A stretch of 43,145 nucleotides of DNA, taken from assembly GCA_016788285.1 (NCBI GenBank), contig JAEUSW010000078.1, positions 1 through 43,145 on the forward strand. Reading direction: 5' to 3'. The notes under the pieces were generated by a model. The model had not been told where the DNA came from and did no database searches. It saw nothing but the letters and a program-made list of their open reading frames with translations. Numbering within the stretch: the stretch's first letter is position 1; every line of letters starts with the position of its first letter. Both the position numbers and the translations under genes were made by a program. Below are positions 1 through 9,686 of this stretch, piece after piece. This stretch comes from Flavobacteriales bacterium (GTDB lineage: Bacteria; Bacteroidota; Bacteroidia; Flavobacteriales_F; PHOS-HE28).

Positions 1-1404
1 GGTCGTCGGGCACACGTACTCCGTCACCTTCACGCCGGTCCTTTTGATCCCGTTGAAGCCGCTGTCCACGTCCACGAAGTCGTTCCAACCGCGCGCCTTC
101 AGGATGCTGGCCGCGATCATGCTGCGGTAGCCGCCGGCGCAATGCAGGATGAAGGGCCTGTCCTTCGGGAACTCCGCAAGGTGGTCGTTGATGCGGTTGA
201 GCGGCACGTTGACCGCGCCCTCCACATGCTCGCTGTCGTACTCGCTCTTCTTGCGGACATCGAAGACCAGCGGCTTGCCCGCAGCGCGCCTGGCGAACTC
301 GTCCGCGGTGATGCGCGCCACCGTGTCCACCTCCTTGCCGGCCTTCTTCCACGCCTCGAACCCGCCCTTGAGGTAACCGATGGTGTGGTCGTAGCCCACC
401 CGGCTCAGACGGATGATGCCCTCCTCCTCCTTGCCGGGCTCGGTCACCAGCAGGATGGGCTGCTGGATGTCGGTGATCATCTCGCCCACCCACATGGCGA
501 AGTTGCTGTCCAGGCCGATGTTGATGCTGTTGGGGATGAAGCCCTGGGCGAAGACGGCCGCAGGTCGCGTGTCCAGCACCAGCGGGCGCTCCTCGTTGGC
601 CACCAGCTCGAAGGCCGCCACCTCCAGCGCGCGTTTGCCGCGCTCCATCACGGTGTCCAGGCTCTCGTAGCCTTGTATGTTCATCAGCACGTTCTTCGGG
701 AAATAGCCCGGCGGCGGTGTGAGGCCGGTGAGCAGGGCCTTCTTGAACTCCTCCTTGGTGAGCTTCGGGTCCAGGGCGTAGTTGGTGCGTTTCTGGTTGC
801 CCAGCGTGTCGGTGGTCTCCTTGCTCATCATCTTGCCGCAGGCGCTGCCGGCCCCGTGGTTGGGGTACACGATGAGGTCATCGCTCAACGGCATGATCTT
901 GTTGCGCAGCGAGTCGTAGAGGTGCCCGGCCAGCTTGTCCTCGGTGAGGTCGGCGATCACGTGCTGGGCCAGATCAGGCCGGCCCACGTCGCCGATGAAG
1001 AGCGTGTCGCCGGTGATCAGGCCGTGCTCCTTCCCGTCCTCGTCGATCACCAGGTAGGTGGTGCTCTCCATGGTGTGGCCCGGCGTGTGGATCACCTTCA
1101 CCCTGGCTTTGCCGATGGTGAACACCTCGCCGTCGGCGGCCACATGCGCGGTGAATCCGGGCTTGGCGGTGGGGCCGTAGACGATGGTGGCCCCGGTCTT
1201 CTTCGCCAGGTCGAGGTGGCCGCTGACGAAATCCGCATGGAAGTGCGTCTCGAAGACGTACTTGATCGCCGCCTTGTCCGCCGCGGCGCGGTCGATGTAG
1301 GGTTGCACTTCGCGCAGCGGGTCGAAGATGGCCGCCTCGCCGTTGCTCTCCAGGTAGTACGCCGCATGGGCGATGCACCCGGTGTAGATCTGCTTGATGG
1401 TCAT
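1..1404 (-). CDS. Persulfide dioxygenase-rhodanese fusion (CstB/ETHE1-like), 3' end cut by window
   Basis: Metallo-beta-lactamase-fold protein of the ETHE1 persulfide dioxygenase type fused to two rhodanese modules; 468 residues are visible and no stop is reached. The N-terminal domain shows the metal motif THFHADFVSGH (H54, H56, D58, H63), then HTPGHTMEST, GDTLFIGDVGRPDL and YPNHGAGSACGK. The first rhodanese module (about 275-355) has no catalytic cysteine, and LLVTEPG stands where the Cys loop should be. The second (about 365-460) has HCAGGYRS with Cys422. This order (dioxygenase, pseudo-rhodanese, active rhodanese) is that of staphylococcal CstB, which oxidises persulfides and makes thiosulfate from sulfite. 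Probably cytoplasmic sulfide detoxification. It lies downstream of a formate/nitrite-family channel on the same strand, with a palindromic operator candidate between them. Architecture is clear; the exact substrate is inferred. Confidence 0.9.
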   Translation of the reverse strand, partial: MTIKQIYTGCIAHAAYYLESNGEAAIFDPLREVQPYIDRAAADKAAIKYVFETHFHADFVSGHLDLAKKTGATIVYGPTAKPGFTAHVAADGEVFTIGKARVKVIHTPGHTMESTTYLVIDEDGKEHGLITGDTLFIGDVGRPDLAQHVIADLTEDKLAGHLYDSLRNKIMPLSDDLIVYPNHGAGSACGKMMSKETTDTLGNQKRTNYALDPKLTKEEFKKALLTGLTPPPGYFPKNVLMNIQGYESLDTVMERGKRALEVAAFELVANEERPLVLDTRPAAVFAQGFIPNSINIGLDSNFAMWVGEMITDIQQPILLVTEPGKEEEGIIRLSRVGYDHTIGYLKGGFEAWKKAGKEVDTVARITADEFARRAAGKPLVFDVRKKSEYDSEHVEGAVNVPLNRINDHLAEFPKDRPFILHCAGGYRSMIAASILKARGWNDFVDVDSGFNGIKRTGVKVTEYVCPTT

Positions 1405-1476
1405 GGTGCGGGGGTCGTTGGGCCACCCCGGACGGGATGGTGAGGCAAAGCTCCGGACGGCGCCGGCGCTTCTCCA

Positions 1477-1490
1477 GTGACCATGGTCAC
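1477..1490 (-). promoter_or_regulatory. CRP/FNR-like palindromic operator before the persulfide dioxygenase gene
   Basis: A perfect 14-bp palindrome, GTGACCATGGTCAC, fits the CRP-type pattern GTGA-N6-TCAC. On the minus strand a -7-like element GAGCTTTG (complement of 1446-1453) lies about 30 bases downstream of it, and the ATG is at 1404. The start of transcription would fall near 1440, placing the palindrome centre at about -43, close to the class II activator position. The dyad is seen in the sequence; binding by a CRP/FNR-family regulator is inferred. Confidence 0.5.
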
Positions 1491-1499
1491 CCTTTGGGC

Positions 1500-2324
1500 T
1501 CAACGGGCGCCTTTCCCCACCCCGCCCTGTCGGCGGTACACCAGGTGGTAGATCAGGGCCACCAGACCGCCCCCGCCCACCACGTTGCCCAGGATCACCG
1601 CCAGCAGGTCCGCCGCCATGCCGGACAGAGCGGGACCTTCGCCCGGCCCCGCGCACAGCAGGCCCATCGGCAGCAGATAGAGGTTGGCCACGCTGTGCTC
1701 GAAGCCGGCGGCCACGAACGCCGTGATGGGGAAGACGATGGCCACCGCCTTGTCCACCACGGAGCGCCCCGCGAAGGTCATCCATACCGCCAGGCAGACC
1801 AGGGCGTTGCACAACATGCCGCTGAAGAAGGCCTGCGGGAAGGGCATCGCGCACTTGGCCGTGGCGATGCGCACGTAGGCCTCGGCCACCGCACCACCGT
1901 TCATCGCAGGATGGCCCGAGGCGTGCACCAGCAGGGCCAGCCCGATGGCGCCCACGGCGTTCGCCACCAGCACCACCGCCCAGTTGCGCAGCAGCTCGCG
2001 GGTGGTGATGGCCCCGTCGGCCCAGGCCATCACCAGCAGGTTGTTGCCGGTGAACAGCTCGGCGCCCGCCACCACCACGAGCAGCAGGCCCAGGCTGAAC
2101 ACCAGTCCGCCCAGCACCCGCGAGGCCGCGAAGCCCAGCGACGCATCGGCCATCACCAGCGTGAAGAACATGGCCCCCAGGCCGATGAAGGCGCCGGCCA
2201 GCACGCCCAGGACGAACAGGGATCCCAACGGTAACCGGGCCTTGGCCACGCCCACTTCCTCCACGCGGGTGGCGATCTCCCGCGGGGAGAACGCGTCCGT
2301 GCCGAAGAGCCCTGGCCTGTCCAT
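1500..2324 (-). CDS. Formate/nitrite transporter (FNT) family channel
   Basis: Integral membrane channel of the FocA/NirC family, 274 residues from the chosen start, a usual length. Six hydrophobic segments are visible, with FNT hallmarks GAELFTGNNLL, TAKCAMPF, CNALVCLAVWM, FEHSVANLYLLPMG and GNVVGGG. An upstream ATG at 2390 would add 22 residues, but that start interleaves with the ATG of the divergent gene. The ATG at 2324 sits 11 bases after a promoter-like GAACTTCG (complement of 2336-2343), so I prefer it. The downstream persulfide dioxygenase suggests the channel may carry hydrosulfide, as the FNT member HSC of Clostridioides difficile does, rather than formate or nitrite. Family is certain, substrate is not. 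Confidence 0.88.
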   Translation of the reverse strand: MDRPGLFGTDAFSPREIATRVEEVGVAKARLPLGSLFVLGVLAGAFIGLGAMFFTLVMADASLGFAASRVLGGLVFSLGLLLVVVAGAELFTGNNLLVMAWADGAITTRELLRNWAVVLVANAVGAIGLALLVHASGHPAMNGGAVAEAYVRIATAKCAMPFPQAFFSGMLCNALVCLAVWMTFAGRSVVDKAVAIVFPITAFVAAGFEHSVANLYLLPMGLLCAGPGEGPALSGMAADLLAVILGNVVGGGGLVALIYHLVYRRQGGVGKGAR

Positions 2325-2388
2325 CGTCGCGGGCACGAAGTTCGGCACCGGCGACGGAGATGCTGCGGCAAAGCGCTTCTTTCGCCCC

Positions 2389-3087
2389 ATGCTCGCCGAC
2401 CGCCTGCTGTGTCATGTGATGGACCTCAGCCTGGCCGACGTCGCCCTGCCGCCCGGTGTGGGCGTGCTCGACCCTTTCCATGGCCCGCATGGGGCGGAGG
2501 TGCGCCGCATCGTCACCGCCTTCCACCGGACGTATTTCAGTGACCACCGGCCGCGCACGCTCATGCTCGGCATCAACCCCGGCCGCCTGGGCGCCGGCAG
2601 CACCGGCCTGTCCTTCACCGACACCAAGCGCTGCGAGAGCGACCTGGGCATCCCTGTGCACGGCCTGCGCACCCATGAGCCCAGCAGCGACTTCTTCTAC
2701 CGCATGGTGCGCGCAGCGGGTGGCCCTGCGGCGTTCTACGGCCGGGTGTACGTGCATGCCATCTGCCCGCTCGGCTTCGTGAAGGACGGCCCGAACGGAT
2801 CGGCCGTCAACCTCAACTACTACGACGACCCGGCCCTGGAGGCCGCCGTCACCCCCTTCGTGGAGCGCTGGCTGCGCACCCTGGTGGGCTGCGGCATGCG
2901 CACGGACACGGTGCTGTGCATCGGCACCGGGAAGAACGCCACCTACTTCACCAGGCTGAACGAACGCCTGGGCCTGTTCGACCGCATCATCGCCCTGGAG
3001 CATCCGCGCTACGTGATGCAGTACAAGGCGCGCAGCATCGACGCGTACATCGACAAGTACCTGCGGGCGCTGGAGGAGGTCGGCTGA
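2389..3087 (+). CDS. SMUG2-type uracil-DNA glycosylase family protein (DUF4918)
   Basis: Predicted DNA base-excision repair enzyme of the uracil-DNA glycosylase superfamily, 232 residues. The active-site-like loop LMLGINPGRLGAGSTGLSF (residues about 58-76) and the late motif EHPRYVMQYK (about 204) match the SMUG2/DUF4918 proteins common in Bacteroidota. The ATG at 2389 gives the usual family N-terminus (LADRLL followed by LPPGVGVLDPF); a start at 2419 would cut into it. The preceding TTCTTTCG, four bases before the ATG, resembles the local -7 element and suggests a leaderless transcript. The gene is divergent from the FNT gene. Family recognised with good confidence; the damaged base it removes cannot be told. 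Confidence 0.8.
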   Translation: MLADRLLCHVMDLSLADVALPPGVGVLDPFHGPHGAEVRRIVTAFHRTYFSDHRPRTLMLGINPGRLGAGSTGLSFTDTKRCESDLGIPVHGLRTHEPSSDFFYRMVRAAGGPAAFYGRVYVHAICPLGFVKDGPNGSAVNLNYYDDPALEAAVTPFVERWLRTLVGCGMRTDTVLCIGTGKNATYFTRLNERLGLFDRIIALEHPRYVMQYKARSIDAYIDKYLRALEEVG

Positions 3088-3156
3088 CCCACGCCGATGG
3101 ACAACCGATGCCGAGGGATCGCTCCAGTACCGATCTTCGGGACCACCTGCACACCC

Positions 3157-4920
3157 ATGACCGTCACCCGCCTCTTCGACATCCCCGAGCACCAGCTGCT
3201 GCGCTTCCCCAAGGACAGGGCCATCGCCACCAAGGAGGACGGCCAATGGCGCGGCTACAGCACCCAGGAGCTGATCGACACGGCCGAACGGATCGCCCTC
3301 GGGCTCATGGCCCTGGGCGTGAAGCCCGGCGACACGGTGGCCATCGCCAGCGGCAACCGCAGCGAATGGTGCCTGGTGGACCAGGCCGTGCTGCGCATCG
3401 GCGCCATCGGTGTGCCCATCTACCCCACCAGCAGCGCCGAGGACTATGCGTATGTGCTGATGCACAGCGGCAGCCGCGTCTGCTTCAGCGCCAACGCCGA
3501 GATCCATGGCAAGGCCGAAGCGGCCCGCGCCAACGCCCCCGCCCTGGAGCACGTCTTCACCTTCGACCGCGTGGAGGGCGCCCGACACTGGTCCGAGGTG
3601 CCCGCCCTGGCCCGGGAGTCCGACCGCACCACCCTCCAGGCCTACAAGGAGCGCGTGAAGGCCGAGGACCTGGCCACCATCATCTACACCAGCGGCACCA
3701 CGGGCCGGCCCAAGGGCGTGATGCTGACGCACCAGAACATCCTGAGCAACGCCATTGCCAGCACCACCCGTTTCCCGGTGGACCACAACGCGCGGGCCAT
3801 CAGCTTCCTCCCCCTGTCGCACATCTACGAGCGGATGCTGATGTACCTGTACATGTACACCGGTGTCAGCATCCACTTCCAGGAATCGCTGGACGACCTG
3901 GGCGACCGGATCCGCGAAGTGGCCCCGGACGTGTTCACCGCCGTGCCGCGCCTGCTGGAGAAGATCTATGACAAGATCGTGGCCAAGGGCGAGACCCTCA
4001 CCGGCATCAAGCGCAAGCTCTTCTTCTGGGCCCTGGACCTGGGCCACCGCTACGAGGTGCACGGCCGCGGCGCGTGGTATGACCTGCAGCTGGCGCTGGC
4101 GCGCAAGCTCATCTTCAGCAAGTGGCAGGCCGCCCTGGGCGGCAAGGTGCGCGTGGTGGCCAGCGGCAGCGCCGCCCTGCAGCCGCGCCTGGCCCGCGTG
4201 TTCAACGCCGCCGGCATCGCCGTCATGGAAGGCTACGGCCTCACCGAGAGCAGCCCCGTGGTGAGCGTGAACGACCTGCGCAACGATGGCCTGCGCTTCG
4301 GCACCGTGGGCCGGCCCATCCCGGGGGTGCACGTGCGCATCGCCGGCGATGGCGAGATCCTCGTGCAGGGCCCCAACATCATGCAGGGCTACTACAAGGA
4401 ACCGGCGCTCACCGCCGAGGCCATCGACGCCGAAGGCTGGCTCCACACCGGCGACATCGGCGAGATCACCAAGGAGGGCTTCCTGCGCATCACCGACCGC
4501 AAAAAGGAGATCTTCAAGACCAGCGGCGGCAAGTACGTGGCGCCCCAGGTGATGGAGAACAAGCTCAAGGCCTCGCGCTTCGTGGAGCAGGTGATGGTGA
4601 TCGGCGAGGGCCGCAAGTTCCCCGCCGCCCTCATCGTGCCCAACTTCGGCTTCCTGCAGGACTATTGCGCGCTGAAGGGGATCCCCTACGGCGACCGCGC
4701 CAGCGTGGTGCGCGAGCCCCGCATCCACGACCGCATCATGGCCGAGGTGGAGAAGGCCAACCAGGGCCTGGGCCAGTGGGAGCAGGTGAAGAAGATCGCC
4801 CTGCTCACCGCCGAATGGACCATCGACGGAGGGGAGCTCACCCCCACCCTGAAGCTGCGCCGCAAGCCCATCCTGGCCAAGTATGCCCGGGAGGTGGAGG
4901 ACCTATACGCCGGCGCCTGA
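3157..4920 (+). CDS. Long-chain fatty acid--CoA ligase (AMP-forming)
   Basis: Adenylate-forming enzyme that activates fatty acids to acyl-CoA, 587 residues, of the FadD15-like form common in Bacteroidota. Visible motifs: the nucleotide-binding loop YTSGTTGRPKG (about residue 176), LPLSHIYER, GYGLTESSP, LHTGDIGEI, and the hinge and core region TDRKKEIFKTSGGKYVAPQ with a catalytic Lys expected near the C-terminus. I chose the ATG at 3157 because MTVTRLFDIPEHQL matches the family start; an upstream in-frame ATG at 3097 adds 20 low-complexity residues. A promoter-like GATCTTCG lies at 3132-3139. A GC-rich hairpin covers the stop codon. Probably a stand-alone gene for fatty-acid uptake or recycling. 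Confidence 0.92.
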   Translation: MTVTRLFDIPEHQLLRFPKDRAIATKEDGQWRGYSTQELIDTAERIALGLMALGVKPGDTVAIASGNRSEWCLVDQAVLRIGAIGVPIYPTSSAEDYAYVLMHSGSRVCFSANAEIHGKAEAARANAPALEHVFTFDRVEGARHWSEVPALARESDRTTLQAYKERVKAEDLATIIYTSGTTGRPKGVMLTHQNILSNAIASTTRFPVDHNARAISFLPLSHIYERMLMYLYMYTGVSIHFQESLDDLGDRIREVAPDVFTAVPRLLEKIYDKIVAKGETLTGIKRKLFFWALDLGHRYEVHGRGAWYDLQLALARKLIFSKWQAALGGKVRVVASGSAALQPRLARVFNAAGIAVMEGYGLTESSPVVSVNDLRNDGLRFGTVGRPIPGVHVRIAGDGEILVQGPNIMQGYYKEPALTAEAIDAEGWLHTGDIGEITKEGFLRITDRKKEIFKTSGGKYVAPQVMENKLKASRFVEQVMVIGEGRKFPAALIVPNFGFLQDYCALKGIPYGDRASVVREPRIHDRIMAEVEKANQGLGQWEQVKKIALLTAEWTIDGGELTPTLKLRRKPILAKYAREVEDLYAGA

Positions 4921-4927
4921 GCGCCGG
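4910..4927 (+). terminator. GC hairpin at the acyl-CoA ligase stop codon
   Basis: The inverted repeat CCGGCGC / GCGCCGG (7 bp) has the loop CTGA, which contains the end of the stop codon, and is followed by TCCTTC. It lies between the ligase and the lipoprotein gene. There is no clear T tract, so terminator activity is only plausible. Confidence 0.35.
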
Positions 4928-4954
4928 TCCTTCACGATCGCTTAACATCGCGGC

Positions 4955-5353
4955 ATGCGAGCCGTCATCCCCTTCCTGCTGGCCTCCCTCACCCTGCTGC
5001 CCGCCTGCTCCAAGGAGCCCGGCGAAGGCGGCAAGGCCCTCATCCGCGGCCAGGTCTTCGCCATCGGGTACAACAACAACACCGGCCAGCCCACCGGCGA
5101 CGAGTATTTCATCCCCGAGTACCGCGTCTACATCCGCTACGGTGACGGCACCTTCTACGACGACGACACCCGCACCGGCCCCTCCGGCGAGTACGAATTC
5201 CGCTGGTTGCGCCCGGGGGACTACACCATCTTCACCTACAGCGAGTGCCCCGAGGACTGCGACAGCGGCGTGGAGCTGGTGTCCCGCACCGTTCAGATCG
5301 ACGGCAACCGCGACGCCGTGGACGTGCCCCTCATCACCGTGGAGATCTGGTGA
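4955..5353 (+). CDS. Small carboxypeptidase-regulatory-like lipoprotein
   Basis: Predicted lipoprotein of 132 residues with a signal peptide and lipobox LPAC (Cys18). The mature part looks like one beta-sandwich module: a start such as ALIRGQVF, a middle RTGPSGEYEFRWLRPGDYTIFTYSE and a final VDVPLITVEIW, resembling carboxypeptidase regulatory-like or SdrD B-like domains. Two cysteines (ECPEDCDSG) could form a disulfide. A promoter-like TAACATCG ends four bases before the ATG. Its stop overlaps the ATG of the next gene (TGATG), so the two are translationally coupled. Function unknown; probably a surface or periplasmic partner of the DUF2490 protein. Confidence 0.75.
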   Translation: MRAVIPFLLASLTLLPACSKEPGEGGKALIRGQVFAIGYNNNTGQPTGDEYFIPEYRVYIRYGDGTFYDDDTRTGPSGEYEFRWLRPGDYTIFTYSECPEDCDSGVELVSRTVQIDGNRDAVDVPLITVEIW

Positions 5354-6057
5354 TGCGCTCCCTGCGCCGGTGCTGCACCCTGCTCCTGCTGCTGCTCGCC
5401 CTGAAGGCCGCCGCGCAGGAGCGGTCGCCCCTGCGCCCGCGCCTGTTGAGCGAGGCGTGGGGTTCCATCGGGGTGCAGTTCAGGCCCTTCCGCAACAGCG
5501 CCCGGGTGAAGGAACCGGACTTCAACAAGCGCTTCCGCATGGGCGCGGAAGTGGGCTATCGCAGCGACGAGAACCTCAGTGGCGGCCGGCAGGTGTACCT
5601 CGACCTGGGCGCCCGCTATAAGTTCCACGACCTGCTGCGCGTGAGCCTCGAGCACCGGTTCAGCTTCCGCGGCGCCGCGGGCGAGAACGGCCAGCGCAGC
5701 TCGCTGCAGGTGCAGTCCACCAGGGAGCTCGGGCGCTTCATCGCCGAATACCGCTTCCGGTATCAGCACGAATACCTGGACCCGGGCGAGGTGCGCGACC
5801 AGCTGCGCAACCGCATCGGGCTGGTGTACGACATCCGCAAGTGGAAGCTGGACCCCGAGGTGTCCGTGGAGCTCTTCACCTGGGCCGGCAACCTCGGCTG
5901 GCGCTACATCGGCACCCGCTACTCCATCGGCACCACCTGGAGGCCCGGCAAGAAGCACGAGGTGGGCATCGCCGTGCTGCACGACCGCGAGCGTTACGTT
6001 TACGCCCCGTCCTACCGCTTCATCTACGCCCTCAGCTACACCCTTGGCCTCAACTGA
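5353..6057 (+). CDS. DUF2490-like outer-membrane beta-barrel protein
   Basis: Secreted protein of 234 residues with signal peptide MRSLRRCCTLLLLLLALKAAAQ. The rest alternates hydrophobic and polar residues as in a beta-barrel and ends in YALSYTLGLN, with an aromatic-rich last strand. Segments such as YLDLGARYKFHDLLRVSLEHRF and FIAEYRFRYQHEY resemble DUF2490 proteins of Bacteroidota, whose role is unknown. The start codon overlaps the lipoprotein stop, and the TTG start of the SCO gene lies inside its last codons, so the three genes form one transcription unit. Assignment to DUF2490 is by recall of the pattern. Confidence 0.65.
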   Translation: MRSLRRCCTLLLLLLALKAAAQERSPLRPRLLSEAWGSIGVQFRPFRNSARVKEPDFNKRFRMGAEVGYRSDENLSGGRQVYLDLGARYKFHDLLRVSLEHRFSFRGAAGENGQRSSLQVQSTRELGRFIAEYRFRYQHEYLDPGEVRDQLRNRIGLVYDIRKWKLDPEVSVELFTWAGNLGWRYIGTRYSIGTTWRPGKKHEVGIAVLHDRERYVYAPSYRFIYALSYTLGLN

Positions 6058-6733
6058 ACCCGATCCGGACCGCGGCCGGCCCCTGCTCATCCGCTTCGCC
6101 CTCTTCGCGAGCATCTTCCTGATCGCGGTGGTGGCCGGCTACTTCCTGCTCCGCGGCGACGACCACCTGCCCGTCTTCCATCCCGCCCAGCTCGATCCCC
6201 GGCTGGTGGACCCCGCCGTGCGCCGCACCGAGGGCGAGCACCGCATCAGCGACTTCAACCTCGTGGACCAGTCGGGCGACACCCTGCGGCTGGCCGACCT
6301 CGAAGGCCGCATCGTGGTGGCCGATTTCTTCTTCACCACCTGCGCCACCATCTGCCCCAAGATGAGCATGCAGATGGCCCGCGTGCAGGAGGCCTTCCGG
6401 GAGGAGCCCCGCGTGGTGCTGCTCAGCCATTCGGTGACCCCGGAGATGGACAGCGTGCCCGTGCTGGCCGAGTACGCCGCACGCCATGGGGCCCTGAACG
6501 ACCGCTGGCACTTCCTCACCGGCGACCGCCGGCAGATCTATGCGCTCGCGCGCCGCAGCTACTTCGCCGCGCTGGACCAGGGCGATGGTGGTCCGGACGA
6601 CTTCGTGCACACCGAGAACTTCGTGCTGGTGGACCCTCAGCACCGCATCCGCGGCTTCTACGACGGCACCAGTGCCGCCGATGTGGACCGCCTGATCGCC
6701 GACCTGCGCACGCTCCTGGCGGAAACCCCGTGA
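6044..6733 (+). CDS. SCO family copper chaperone / thioredoxin-like protein
   Basis: SCO1/SenC-type protein, 229 residues, used in copper delivery to cytochrome oxidase or in thiol redox reactions. One N-terminal membrane anchor (about residues 17-36) is followed by a thioredoxin fold with the metal and redox motif TTCATICPK (Cys100, Cys104) and the conserved copper-binding His189 in DFVHTENF. The only start that keeps the anchor is TTG at 6044, which overlaps the previous gene by 14 bases; no in-frame ATG exists before the motif. No oxidase genes are nearby. It ends shortly before a strong promoter element. Confidence 0.88.
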   Translation: MASTEPDPDRGRPLLIRFALFASIFLIAVVAGYFLLRGDDHLPVFHPAQLDPRLVDPAVRRTEGEHRISDFNLVDQSGDTLRLADLEGRIVVADFFFTTCATICPKMSMQMARVQEAFREEPRVVLLSHSVTPEMDSVPVLAEYAARHGALNDRWHFLTGDRRQIYALARRSYFAALDQGDGGPDDFVHTENFVLVDPQHRIRGFYDGTSAADVDRLIADLRTLLAETP

Positions 6734-6752
6734 CCGGCGCGGCCCACCGGCC

Positions 6753-6760
6753 TACCTTTG
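6753..6760 (+). promoter_or_regulatory. Promoter -7 element TACCTTTG before the PhyH-like gene
   Basis: Exact match to the Bacteroidota -7 consensus TAnnTTTG, 21 bases before the ATG at 6782. The in-frame TTG at 6758 lies inside this element, which argues against it as the start codon. Confidence 0.6.
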
Positions 6761-6781
6761 CCGCCCCTCGACGAGACCCCC

Positions 6782-7756
6782 ATGCGCAAGTGGCTCGACC
6801 GTTATTACGGCAGGCTTCGCACCATCAAGGCGAACTACGTGCTGCTGAACCTGCTGAACTATCGGCGGCTGGGCCATGCGCGCCGCATGTTCCGCCAGTA
6901 CGGCGTGGTGCGCAGCCCCCTGCTGCCGGTCTCGAGCGGTGACATGCCCAAGACCCCGGGCGAGACGCCCTGGCTGGACCGCCCCGACGCCCGGGAACGG
7001 CTGCTGGCCGACGCCCGGGTGCAGGCCCTGCCGGAGCCCCTGCGCCAGAGCGTGCTCGACTGGCCCGACAAGGGCTACCTCATCCTGCGCGGGGTGTTCA
7101 GCCCCGACGAGGTCGACCGGGTCAACCGCGAACTTCAACAGCTGATCGACACCGGCGCCGTCGACTTCAACTTCACCGGTCGCAAGGTGATGTTCGCCTT
7201 CCGCCAGAGCCCGGCCATCAAGGCCATGGCCAACGACCGCCGCATCCTCGATGTGCTCGACCTGCTCCTGGGCCGGCGCATGCACGTGTTCCAGACGATC
7301 AACTTCCAGACCGGCAGCGAACAGGCCGCGCACTCGGACAGCATCCACATGACCACCTACCCGCTCGGCTACCTGGCCGCGGCCTGGGTGGCCCTGGAGC
7401 CCATCACCGCGGACAACGGGCCCCTGATGTACTTCCCCGGCAGCCACAAACTGCCCTACCTGCTGAACGACGGCTTCGACCATGGCGGCGGGCGCTTCAC
7501 CATCGGTGAGGATGCCTACGCCCACTACGAGGCGGCCGTGCAGCGCAGCATCGATGAGGGCCGCTTCACCCCGCACGAGTTCCACGCCCGGCCGGGCGAT
7601 GTGCTCATCTGGCATGCGAACCTGCTGCACGGCGGCAAGAAGATGGCCACCCCCAACGCCAGCCGCAAGAGCATGGCCGTGCACTACTTCGCCGAGGACG
7701 TGCTCTGCTATCACGAGCTCACCCAGCGCGTGGCCATGATCGACGACGACCACTGA
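6782..7756 (+). CDS. Phytanoyl-CoA dioxygenase (PhyH) family protein
   Basis: Fe(II)/2-oxoglutarate-dependent dioxygenase-like protein of 324 residues. The PhyH fold is supported by GYLILRGVFSPDEVDRVN, the iron motif HSDSIHM (His-x-Asp), LEPITADNGPLMYFPGSHKLP, and a distal His and Arg in GDVLIWHANLLHGG and SRKSMAVHYF. The set of iron ligands looks complete, so the enzyme should be active on an unknown hydrophobic or small substrate. The first about 75 residues are a basic extension before the domain. The ATG at 6782 follows a perfect -7 element. The ABC-F gene starts 16 bases after it, so the two may be co-transcribed. Confidence 0.85.
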   Translation: MRKWLDRYYGRLRTIKANYVLLNLLNYRRLGHARRMFRQYGVVRSPLLPVSSGDMPKTPGETPWLDRPDARERLLADARVQALPEPLRQSVLDWPDKGYLILRGVFSPDEVDRVNRELQQLIDTGAVDFNFTGRKVMFAFRQSPAIKAMANDRRILDVLDLLLGRRMHVFQTINFQTGSEQAAHSDSIHMTTYPLGYLAAAWVALEPITADNGPLMYFPGSHKLPYLLNDGFDHGGGRFTIGEDAYAHYEAAVQRSIDEGRFTPHEFHARPGDVLIWHANLLHGGKKMATPNASRKSMAVHYFAEDVLCYHELTQRVAMIDDDH

Positions 7757-7772
7757 GCCGAAGGCCGAACCC

Positions 7773-9680
<1,908 letters not shown>

Positions 9681-9686
9681 CCCGGT

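Noticed and set aside
6758..6781. TTG start giving eight extra residues for the PhyH-like protein
   Set aside because: The TTG is part of a perfect -7 promoter element and would not be transcribed in the main mRNA.
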